Assembly: GCF_029837695.1 (NCBI RefSeq)
Contig: NZ_JAOEEA010000010.1
Span: forward strand, 1 to 64,000
Reading direction: 5' to 3'
Length of the DNA: 64,000 bases
Source: Pseudomonas sp. GD04019
GTDB taxonomy: Bacteria > Pseudomonadota > Gammaproteobacteria > Pseudomonadales > Pseudomonadaceae
Positions within the stretch are counted from its first letter, which is position 1, and the number at the start of each line of letters is the position of its first letter. Shown here one piece after another: positions 12,913-19,334 of the stretch. A program made the position numbers and the translations under genes. Under the pieces are notes generated by a model, which saw only the letters and a list, made by a program, of their open reading frames with translations, had not been told where the DNA came from and did no database searches.

Positions 12913-13566
12913 ATGTCGCCCATTACCTACATCCGCCTCCACCCTTCCGCCGGTCTGCTGTTCGTGCAACTGCTCGGCGTGCTGCTGTACCCCTGGATGG
13001 AAGACACGCAGATCGGCCGCGCGCTCTTCGGCGCCTTCGGCGTGCTCGTGCTGGGCATGGCCCTGCATGTGGTCAAGCGCAGCCCGGTGCAGACCTGGGT
13101 GGCCGGCCTGCTGGCGCTGCTGGTCATAGGCCTGAACCTGCTCGACATGTTCGCCCCCAGCACGCTGCTGGAGGCGCTGATCGCCATCCTGGAGGCGGCG
13201 TTCTACTTCTATGCCGCAGCCAGCCTGATCGCCTACATGAGTGCCGATCTGCATGCCAGCACCGATGAGCTGTACGCCGTCGGCGCCACCTTCACCCTGC
13301 TGGCCTGGGCTTTCGCCCATCTGTTCACCTTCTGCCAGTTGCTGGCGCCGGGCAGCTTCGCCGCGGCCATCGACCCGGAGGCTGCGCGCACCTGGATGGA
13401 GCTGCTGTTCCTCAGCTTCACCACCCTCTCCGGCGTCGGCCTGGGCGACATCATCCCGCTGACGCCGGTGGCGCGCTCGCTGGTGATGATCGAGGAGTTC
13501 GCCGGGGTGATGTACCTGGCGCTGGTGGTGTCGCGGCTGATCGCCATGACCGTGGCCAAGCGCTGA
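12913..13566 (+). CDS. Potassium channel-like membrane protein
   Basis: A 217-residue protein with about five to six hydrophobic segments. The last pair flanks a pore loop with TLSGVGLGD at 171-179, in the position of the TVGYGD potassium filter, with Leu replacing the canonical Tyr. This fits the Ion_trans_2 family of minimal prokaryotic channels. The N-terminal half has four short helices and no recognisable ligand-binding domain. It starts 55 nt after the NadR-like gene without a clear link. Its TGA stop directly abuts a MITE-like repeat, so the downstream region may have been replaced by insertion. Confidence 0.82.
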   Translation: MSPITYIRLHPSAGLLFVQLLGVLLYPWMEDTQIGRALFGAFGVLVLGMALHVVKRSPVQTWVAGLLALLVIGLNLLDMFAPSTLLEALIAILEAAFYFYAAASLIAYMSADLHASTDELYAVGATFTLLAWAFAHLFTFCQLLAPGSFAAAIDPEAARTWMELLFLSFTTLSGVGLGDIIPLTPVARSLVMIEEFAGVMYLALVVSRLIAMTVAKR

Positions 13567-13762
13567 GAACCTGTTAGGAACTCTTGATCGTCGGCCATGC
13601 GTGATTAAAAACAGGCTCGGACTGCTCATTTACACCTCGTAAACTGCGCGTCTTCACCCACTTGATTCGCTAACGCTCACCCTTCGGGCCAGCCTGCGGC
13701 TGTTACTCCCGCTGGTCGTTGCGCCTTGCCTGGCTCTAGCTCAAAAACTCCTAAACAGGTTC
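13567..13762. mobile_element. MITE-like element, 196 bp, imperfect terminal inverted repeats
   Basis: The left end GAACCTGTTAGGAACTC and the reverse complement of the right end, GAACCTGTTTAGGAGTT, match apart from one gap and small differences, and the inside has no plausible gene. This is the look of a miniature inverted-repeat element, and similar GAACCTGTTT-ended repeats are, as I recall, scattered through Pseudomonas genomes. The left end touches the stop codon of the channel gene. No target-site duplication is evident. Confidence 0.7.
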
Positions 13763-13783
13763 TAGGGCCTCGGTTCAGAAAAG

Positions 13784-13809
13784 AAAAAGCCCGCTGACGC
13801 GGGCTTTTT
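13784..13809. terminator. Bidirectional intrinsic terminator
   Basis: GCCCGC/GCGGGC stem with a 4-nt loop (13789-13804), five A before and five T after. It ends the minus-strand periplasmic protein gene and can stop read-through from the channel gene and MITE. Confidence 0.9.
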
Positions 13810-13825
13810 CATGCATGAGGGGCGG

Positions 13826-14371
13826 TTACTTCTTCACCTCGAAATCGCGCCCCCACAGGCGAATCGACCGCACCTCCGCGCTCGGCCCCTCGAAGACGAA
13901 CTTTTGCCGCACACCGGTCAGCGCCGGGATGGTCACGTCGTCCGGGTTGAGCAGGCCCGGCAGCGGCGCGCTGGAATAGCCCTCCTGATCGATGGCCAGC
14001 AAGGCACCGGTCTGACGCAGGTTGATCAGGCGCAGCGGCTTGTCAGTGGTGTTCTTGAAGCCCAGCAGCGCGCTGAGATTGCCGTCTTCGACGGTCTCGA
14101 TCTTGAGCAGCTGCACGCTGACCTGGCCATCGAGCTGCTCCAGGTTGGAGACGACGATCGAGCCATCGGCGCCCTGGGCATCCACACGGCCTTCGGTGAC
14201 GCCGTCGGACACACCGCCCAGCAGGTTCTTGCCGGCGGTGATCGCCGTGGACACGGCCGCCTTGGCGGAGTCCTTGATGGTGCTCGGCTCGGCTGCGGCT
14301 TCGTCGGCCAAGGCAGCTGGCGCACCCAGCGCGATCGCCAGGGAGAGGGCCAGCGGGGAAATCCTGTTCAT
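13826..14371 (-). CDS. Periplasmic protein of unknown function
   Basis: A 181-residue protein with a clear signal peptide (1-22, cleavage after ALA), an Ala/Ser-rich N-terminal region and a beta-rich C-terminal domain containing the phrase GFKNTTDKPL, reminiscent of the FxLYD/immunoglobulin-like modules of envelope proteins. I do not recognise a named family. The ATG at 14371 has AGGAG 8 nt upstream. It is divergent from osmE (212 nt apart) and ends at a strong terminator, so it is probably monocistronic. Confidence 0.8.
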   Translation of the reverse strand: MNRISPLALSLAIALGAPAALADEAAAEPSTIKDSAKAAVSTAITAGKNLLGGVSDGVTEGRVDAQGADGSIVVSNLEQLDGQVSVQLLKIETVEDGNLSALLGFKNTTDKPLRLINLRQTGALLAIDQEGYSSAPLPGLLNPDDVTIPALTGVRQKFVFEGPSAEVRSIRLWGRDFEVKK

Positions 14372-14583
14372 GGTGGTACTCCTGTGATGACGACGGCTGG
14401 AAACGCCCTACAGACTGCTCGCCGGGCGCCAAAAAAGCGAGTCGGCAAGCGAGGAATTGCCGGCTGGCTAACGATTCTCCCGCTCGCACCGCGCCAGGTG
14501 CCAACGAGAAAACTCGAACTCCGCGGCGGCGGCTTCGCTCCAAGTACCAGGAGCCAGTCCGGCTCGCACGACGGAGTGACAAC

Positions 14584-14916
14584 ATGTACAAGCACACTTT
14601 GGCGCTACTGGGCCTGGCCGCCGCGATAACCGGCTGCTCGACCATGGAGAACCCGGCGGACTATGCGACCTACCGCTACGAGCCGCTGGTGCAGGACGTT
14701 CGCGACGGCATGACCAAGGACGAGGTACTGACCATCGGCGGGCCACCCTCCTCCGAGGTGCAGAACACCGTCACCGCCGGCACCTGCAACAACTACATCC
14801 TCAATGTCGACGGCAAGGAGCAGCCCTACTACGTCACCTTCACCAGCGAAGGCCGAGTCGAGGGCAAGGGCTTCATGACCTGCGAGCAGCACCAGAACAA
14901 CAAGCGCCGGCTCTGA
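14584..14916 (+). CDS. osmE: Osmotically inducible lipoprotein OsmE
   Basis: A 110-residue lipoprotein of the SmpA/OmlA fold with lipobox ITGC (Cys near residue 18). The family landmarks VQDVRDGMTKDEV, the GGPPSSEV loop and the paired cysteines in GTCNNYI and FMTCEQH match OsmE of enterics and Pseudomonas. The role is not well understood; in E. coli it is induced by high osmolarity and in stationary phase. GGAG lies 8 nt before the ATG. The gene is monocistronic, with a terminator 14 nt downstream. Confidence 0.92.
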   Translation: MYKHTLALLGLAAAITGCSTMENPADYATYRYEPLVQDVRDGMTKDEVLTIGGPPSSEVQNTVTAGTCNNYILNVDGKEQPYYVTFTSEGRVEGKGFMTCEQHQNNKRRL

Positions 14917-14926
14917 CAGCCAAACG

Positions 14927-14956
14927 AAAAGACCCGCTGCCTGGCAGCGGGTCTTT
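14927..14956. terminator. Bidirectional terminator between osmE and small membrane peptide gene
   Basis: Perfect 10-bp stem GACCCGCTGC/GCAGCGGGTC with a 3-nt loop (14931-14953), four A before and three T after. It serves osmE and the convergent 28-residue peptide gene. Confidence 0.85.
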
Positions 14957-14965
14957 GCATGGGGC

Positions 14966-15052
14966 TTAGAACAACAGCTGGAACAGGCCGATCACCACGA
15001 TCAGGCCGATGATGAAGATGATGCCAACGGTCCCGCCTAGAAACTTCAGCAT
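14966..15052 (-). CDS. 28-residue single-helix membrane peptide
   Basis: A very short gene: MLKF, then a glycine-containing hydrophobic helix of about 20 residues (Ile, Val and Leu rich), ending LLF. Support: an excellent AAGGAG ribosome site 7 nt upstream of the ATG, an uninterrupted single helix, and a strong shared terminator 10 nt past the stop. Function unknown; candidates are a small accessory subunit of a membrane complex or a type I toxin-like peptide, although no antisense RNA is evident. Confidence 0.65.
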   Translation of the reverse strand: MLKFLGGTVGIIFIIGLIVVIGLFQLLF

Positions 15053-15155
15053 GTTGGGGCTCCTTCTTCCGGGTTGACGCAGTTTCGACCTCCATAGCCG
15101 CCGCAACGTTTCCCCTGTTTGCCTCGCCCCGCACACACCTCTGCTGATTCGCTGG

Positions 15156-15365
15156 ATGGAAAACCCAGGCGAATTGCTGGAGCGGCTGGGCATGCTGCCG
15201 GCATCACTGCCGAAAACGGATGCTCGCGCCTTCCCTGTCTCGCTCCTGCTGCTCTCCTGCGCCCTGTCCCGAAGCATGGACCGCCTAAACCACATCGCCG
15301 ACCAGGCCATGTACGCGGCCAAGCGCAGCGACGACAACCAGTGCACCTGGGCCAGGCGCTGCCGC
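15156..15365 (+). pseudogene. Remnant of a GGDEF domain C-terminus
   Basis: Translation from 15276 contains LNHIADQAMYAAKRSDDNQC, which is the characteristic last helix of GGDEF domains (ADQAMYxAKRxGRN). No GGDEF motif or sensor lies upstream, and the preceding residues do not match the family well. The rest of the 334-nt space between the 28-residue peptide gene and the DUF1883 gene shows nothing else. This looks like debris from a lost diguanylate cyclase gene. Confidence 0.6.
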
Positions 15366-15386
15366 TACAGGCTCGGGGCGAGCGAA

Positions 15387-15680
15387 TCAGACGCCGGAGC
15401 GGCGCACGAACTTGATCGAATATTCCATCTGCGGCTTGCGCGTCACGCTGATGGCGCGACGGGTGACGGTATCCAGGGTGATGTTCCAGAAGCCGCTGCT
15501 GGGCACCGTGATCCGCGCCGGGAACTTGTCGAAGGCGCCGCCGTGATAGGTATGGCGGCCGCCATTGCGGTAGCTGCGGAAGTTGGCGTCGTTCATCAGA
15601 CGGATATTGCAGGGCTGCGAGCAGTGAATCACGACGATGTCGTCTTCGTTGAGCTGCTCGCGCTGGTGGATGAATTTCAT
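15387..15680 (-). CDS. DUF1883 domain protein
   Basis: A 97-residue protein resembling the DUF1883 family: an N-terminal MKFIHQREQL strand, a Cys pair near 20-24, a central region rich in Asn, Arg, Gly and His (YRNGGRHTYHGG) and a C-terminal beta segment ending in basic residues. DUF1883 occurs alone or fused to TIR domains; it is a small compact beta fold of unknown role. The ATG at 15680 has AGGA 9 nt upstream; the frame is open further up but without a ribosome site. Its 3' end borders the GGDEF remnant. Confidence 0.75.
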   Translation of the reverse strand: MKFIHQREQLNEDDIVVIHCSQPCNIRLMNDANFRSYRNGGRHTYHGGAFDKFPARITVPSSGFWNITLDTVTRRAISVTRKPQMEYSIKFVRRSGV

Positions 15681-15827
15681 GCGTCGTGGTCCTGAGGGGT
15701 GAAGCGGAGCGCGACGATACCATGGGGCCGCAGCGCAGGCAGGTTCCGGCGATGGAACGCAGCTATTCATCGCCAGGCGAAGCGCTGCTACGCTGGGTTG
15801 AGCCAAATCGTCCCCTCAGGAGTATTC

Positions 15828-16304
15828 ATGCGTCTACCCGCTCTCGCGCTCGCCCTGTTCACGCTCGCCGGCTGCGCCGGCCCCGGTTACTTCGAGGCGG
15901 TGCCGCCGAGCAGCCCGGAGCAGGCCGTCGTCTACCTGTATCGCCCCGAGGCGGACAATCCGGGCCGGCAGCCGCTGCGTTTCTCCTACCCGGACGTGCT
16001 GATCGACGAGCAGAGCGTCGGTACCCTGCAATTCAATGCCTACCGCCGCATCGAACTGGCGCCGGGTCGCCACGACCTGCGCATCACCGGCCTCACCCGC
16101 CAGGCCAAGTGGGAACCGCGCGATATCAAGCAGACCTTCTCGGTCGCCCCCGGCGAGATCAAGTACCTCAAGCTCGACGTGCGCTTCAACCTGAGCGAGA
16201 TGACCCTGGGCAGCCCCGGCCCCAGCTACCTGATCAACGTGCGCCCGATGCGCGCCGACGACGCCGTCTACGAGATCCGCAATACCCAACCGCAAACCCC
16301 ATGA
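15828..16304 (+). CDS. DUF2846-type lipoprotein
   Basis: A 158-residue lipoprotein: signal peptide with lipobox LAGC (Cys at about 16), then a beta-rich domain with AVVYLYRP near the start and ELAPGRHDLRI in the middle, as in DUF2846 proteins. Role unknown. AGGAG precedes the ATG by 6 nt. It is 16 nt upstream of a second lipoprotein gene in the same direction, so both are probably co-transcribed. Confidence 0.85.
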   Translation: MRLPALALALFTLAGCAGPGYFEAVPPSSPEQAVVYLYRPEADNPGRQPLRFSYPDVLIDEQSVGTLQFNAYRRIELAPGRHDLRITGLTRQAKWEPRDIKQTFSVAPGEIKYLKLDVRFNLSEMTLGSPGPSYLINVRPMRADDAVYEIRNTQPQTP

Positions 16305-16320
16305 GGCAAGGAGCTACTCC

Positions 16321-16923
16321 ATGAGAACCAAGCACTTTCTCGCCCTGTCGCTGACCGCCGCGCTGATCAGCGGCTGCCAGAGCAACGCCAACGACGAGCT
16401 GAGCAGCGAATACGACCGCACCGAGTCCTATACCGAGGGCGTGCCCGGCGGCGCAGTCACCGAGACCGACGAGATGCAGGCCAGCGTCACCGCCATCGAC
16501 CCGGCCAAGCGCAGCTTCACCCTGAAGGATGACGACGGCAACAGCCGCACCTTCCAGGCCCCGCCGGAGATGCACAACTTCGATCAGCTCAAGGTCGGTG
16601 ATCGGGTCCGCGCCGTGGTCGGCCTGGAGCGCATCGTCTACCTGCGTCAGCCGGGCGAGGTGGCGACCGATGGCGCCGCCGGCGTGGCGGCTACCGCGCC
16701 GCTGGGCAGCAAGCCGGGCATGCTGGTGGCCGACACCATCGAGATCACCGCGCTGGTCAAGGGCATGGACACCACCCTGCGCACCGCCACCCTGCAGTTG
16801 CCCGATGGCAGCGAGCGCACCATCAAGGTCCGCCCGGACGTCGACATGAAGACCGAATACCTCGGCCGTCAGGTGGTACTGCGCATGACCTCCGCCTTCG
16901 CCATCAGCGTCACGCCGCAGTAA
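16321..16923 (+). CDS. Lipoprotein of unknown function
   Basis: A 200-residue lipoprotein with lipobox ISGC (Cys 19). It is followed by an acidic linker and two similar beta segments (near 55-105 and 135-195), each of the type found in small OB-like periplasmic domains (VTAIDPAKRSFTLKDDDG; ALVKGMDTTLRTATLQLPDG). The internal similarity suggests a duplicated domain. AAGGAG lies 7 nt before the ATG. It is sandwiched between the DUF2846 lipoprotein (16 nt) and a cupin (26 nt). I do not recognise a named family. Confidence 0.82.
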   Translation: MRTKHFLALSLTAALISGCQSNANDELSSEYDRTESYTEGVPGGAVTETDEMQASVTAIDPAKRSFTLKDDDGNSRTFQAPPEMHNFDQLKVGDRVRAVVGLERIVYLRQPGEVATDGAAGVAATAPLGSKPGMLVADTIEITALVKGMDTTLRTATLQLPDGSERTIKVRPDVDMKTEYLGRQVVLRMTSAFAISVTPQ

Positions 16924-16949
16924 CGGCAGCGCCTCCACGAGGACAGCCC

Positions 16950-17270
16950 ATGCCACCCGGAGTGACAGGTCTGCTGCAGGCTCCCGATGACAAGCCAGGG
17001 GAAGAGCAGTTCATTACCCTGCTGCAGACCGGGCAGCTTCGTCTGGAGCAGATCGTCTCTCGCGGCCAGGCCAGCCCCACGGGCTTCTGGTACGACCAGC
17101 CGACACCGGAATGGGTAGCGCTGCTAGCTGGCAGCGCCACCCTGGAATTCGACGACGGCCGCCTGCCACTGGCGGCCGGCGACGCCCTGCTGATTCCCGC
17201 CCACTGCCGACACCGGGTCGCCGAGTGCTCGCAGGACGCCATCTGGCTGGCCCTGCACTTCCAGCCCTGA
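16950..17270 (+). CDS. Small cupin protein
   Basis: A 106-residue single-cupin protein. The barrel spans residues 30-104, with PEWVALLAGSATLEF as the first motif and GDALLIPAHCRHRV as the second; the His pair after IPA would bind a metal. GAGGA precedes the ATG by 8 nt. Function unknown; small cupins of this kind often sit near stress or sugar enzymes. It probably ends the lipoprotein operon. Confidence 0.82.
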   Translation: MPPGVTGLLQAPDDKPGEEQFITLLQTGQLRLEQIVSRGQASPTGFWYDQPTPEWVALLAGSATLEFDDGRLPLAAGDALLIPAHCRHRVAECSQDAIWLALHFQP

Positions 17271-17286
17271 CCGGCTGCCCTACGCG

Positions 17287-17309
17287 CCACCGGCACCCGG
17301 TGGTAGCAT
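17287..17309 (+). promoter_or_regulatory. -10 box TAGCAT preceded by a 17-bp palindrome
   Basis: CCACCGG/CCGGTGG with a 3-nt centre fills exactly 17287-17303, the place of a promoter spacer, and TAGCAT follows at 17304-17309. The -35 position (TACGCG) is poor. Initiation would fall 2-4 nt from the ATG of the RlmN-like gene, implying a nearly leaderless transcript. Confidence 0.4.
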
Positions 17310-17318
17310 GCGCGCCCC

Positions 17319-18350
17319 ATGCGAATCTCCGACCTCCACCAGCGTCTCGCCGACCTCGGCGCCCTGCCCGCCCATAGCGGTCGGGTGGTACGCGCCTGGC
17401 TGCAGGGCAAGCCGCTGAACACCGGCACCAAGCGCCAACACACCGAGCACTTCCTGCCGCTGTCCGTGCGCAATGGTCTGCCGCAGCTGAGCGAGGAGCT
17501 GGGGGGCCTGGCCCGGGTACGCTCCGAGCACCCGGCCGCCGATGGTTCGGTGCGCCTGCTGGTGGAGCTGGGCGACGGCCAGATGGTGGAAAGCGTGCTG
17601 CTGCCGCGCGGCGGCCTGTGCGTGTCCACCCAGGTCGGCTGCGCCGTGGGTTGCGTGTTCTGCATGACCGGCAAGAGCGGCCTGCTGCGCCAGGTCAGCA
17701 GCGCCGAGATCGCCGCCCAGGTGGCCGTGGCGCGCCGCTACCGGCCGGTGAAGAAAGTGGTGTTCATGGGCATGGGCGAGCCGGCGCACAACCTGGACAA
17801 CGTGCTGGAGGCCATCGACCTGCTCGGCACCGACGGCGGCATCGGCCACAAGAACCTGGTGTTCTCCACCGTCGGCGACCCGCGGGTGTTCGAGCGCTTG
17901 CCGCAGCAGCGGGTCAGGCCGGCCCTGGCCCTGTCGCTGCACAGCACCGATGCCGCCCTGCGCGAACGCCTGCTGCCCAAGGCACCGAAGATCACCCCCG
18001 CCGAACTGATGGAGCTGGGCGAGACCTACGCCCGCCAGGTCGGCTACCCGATCCAGTACCAGTGGACCCTGCTCAAGGGCGTCAACGACAGCCAGGAGGA
18101 GATGGACGCCATCCTGCGCCTGTTCAAGGGCAAGTACGCCGTGCTCAACCTGATCCCCTACAACAGCCTGGAAATGGACGAGTTCCAGCGCCCGGACGGC
18201 GAACGCATCGTGCAGATGGTGCGCTACCTGCACAGCCGCGGCGTGCTGACCAAGGTACGCAACAGTGCCGGCCAGGACATCTACGGCGGCTGCGGCCAGC
18301 TGCGCGCCCGCGCCTCAGGCCTGATCGACGCGCGCCAACTCGACCACTGA
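17319..18350 (+). CDS. RlmN/Cfr-family radical SAM methyltransferase
   Basis: A 343-residue enzyme expected to methylate C2 of an adenosine in RNA by the RlmN mechanism. All mechanistic cysteines are present: radical SAM cluster C108, C112 and C115 (CAVGCVFC), and the two methyl-transfer cysteines C101 (LCVSTQ) and C325 (GGCGQL). The SAM motif GMGEPAHN also matches. It is probably a second RlmN-type enzyme besides housekeeping rlmN, which in Pseudomonas lies elsewhere next to a type IV pilus gene; P. aeruginosa has such a paralogue in this neighbourhood as I recall. The start has no ribosome site, and a -10 box lies almost on top of it. Confidence 0.88.
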   Translation: MRISDLHQRLADLGALPAHSGRVVRAWLQGKPLNTGTKRQHTEHFLPLSVRNGLPQLSEELGGLARVRSEHPAADGSVRLLVELGDGQMVESVLLPRGGLCVSTQVGCAVGCVFCMTGKSGLLRQVSSAEIAAQVAVARRYRPVKKVVFMGMGEPAHNLDNVLEAIDLLGTDGGIGHKNLVFSTVGDPRVFERLPQQRVRPALALSLHSTDAALRERLLPKAPKITPAELMELGETYARQVGYPIQYQWTLLKGVNDSQEEMDAILRLFKGKYAVLNLIPYNSLEMDEFQRPDGERIVQMVRYLHSRGVLTKVRNSAGQDIYGGCGQLRARASGLIDARQLDH

Positions 18351-18375
18351 CCCGCGCCGGGCACTGCGCTAGCAT
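18347..18375 (+). promoter_or_regulatory. Candidate sigma-70 promoter of the esterase gene
   Basis: CTGACC (18347-18352), a 17-nt spacer and TAGCAT (18370-18375). The start site near 18382 gives a short leader with GGAG before the ATG at 18404, which supports that start over the ATGs at 18374 and 18383. Confidence 0.55.
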
Positions 18376-18403
18376 GCGGCCCATGCCCTCCGGAGCCGCC
18401 ACC

Positions 18404-19291
18404 ATGACCAGAACGCTCGGCCTGCTGCTACTGGTACTGCCGCTGATGACCTCGGCGGCCACCCTGCGCGAGAAACTCCAGGAGCGCCGCGAGGAACGTG
18501 CCCAGCAACGGCTCGACGCCAAGCTTCCGGCCGGCAGCCGAGTACTGCACGACCAGCCCTATGGCGAACACCCGCGCCAGCGCTTCGACGTCTATCTGCC
18601 ACCCGCAGCGAAGCAGGCACCGATCCTGTTCATGGTCCACGGTGGCGGCTGGCACACCGGCGACAAGGCCATGGCCGCGGTGGTCGAGAACAAGGCCAGG
18701 CACTGGCTGAACAAGGGCTACGTGCTGGTTTCCAGCAACTACCGGCTGATCCCGGATGCGGACCCACTGGCCCAGGCCGCCGACGTGGCCGAGGCCTTCG
18801 CCAGCGTGCAGCAGCAAGCCGCCGGCTGGGGAGGCGACCCGGCGCGCATGGTGCTCATGGGCCATTCGGCCGGCGCCCACCTGGTCAGCCTGCTGGCCAG
18901 CGACAGCACCCTGGCGCCCAACGCCAAGCCGCTGTGGCTGGGGACCGTGGCGCTGGACAGCGCCGCCTTCGACGTACCGGCAATCATGCACGCTCGCCAC
19001 TACCCGCTGTACGACAAGGCCTTCGGCAGCGACACCGCGCTATGGCGCGCCGCCTCGCCGCTGCGGGTGCTGCGCGCCGGAGCCGGGCCGTTGCTGGCCG
19101 TCTGCTCCACCCGGCGCGACGATGCCTGCCCACAGGCCGATGCCTACGCCGCCAAGGCGGCCACCCTCGGCATGCGGGTCAGCGTGCTGCGCCAGGACCT
19201 CTCGCACAGGGCGATCAACCAGGAACTCGGTGCCGAGCCGGCCTACACCGCCGCCGTCGACGCCTTCCTCAACAGCCTCGGCCTGCCCTGA
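18404..19291 (+). CDS. Alpha/beta hydrolase (exported esterase/lipase type)
   Basis: A 295-residue predicted periplasmic hydrolase. Signal peptide 1-19 (cleavage near SAA), a charged Arg/Glu helix, then an alpha/beta hydrolase domain with oxyanion motif HGGGW, nucleophile GHSAGA, and a late His in LSHRAI. This resembles the hormone-sensitive lipase/BD-FAE group. Substrate unknown; short-chain esters or peptidoglycan or lipid ester decorations are possible. GGAG lies 8 nt before the ATG. An LRR-kinase gene follows 43 nt later, so they may be co-transcribed. Confidence 0.88.
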   Translation: MTRTLGLLLLVLPLMTSAATLREKLQERREERAQQRLDAKLPAGSRVLHDQPYGEHPRQRFDVYLPPAAKQAPILFMVHGGGWHTGDKAMAAVVENKARHWLNKGYVLVSSNYRLIPDADPLAQAADVAEAFASVQQQAAGWGGDPARMVLMGHSAGAHLVSLLASDSTLAPNAKPLWLGTVALDSAAFDVPAIMHARHYPLYDKAFGSDTALWRAASPLRVLRAGAGPLLAVCSTRRDDACPQADAYAAKAATLGMRVSVLRQDLSHRAINQELGAEPAYTAAVDAFLNSLGLP

Positions 19292-19334
19292 GCCACGTGC
19301 TACCCTCGCCGCCCCGCAACCGGCAACCCGACCC

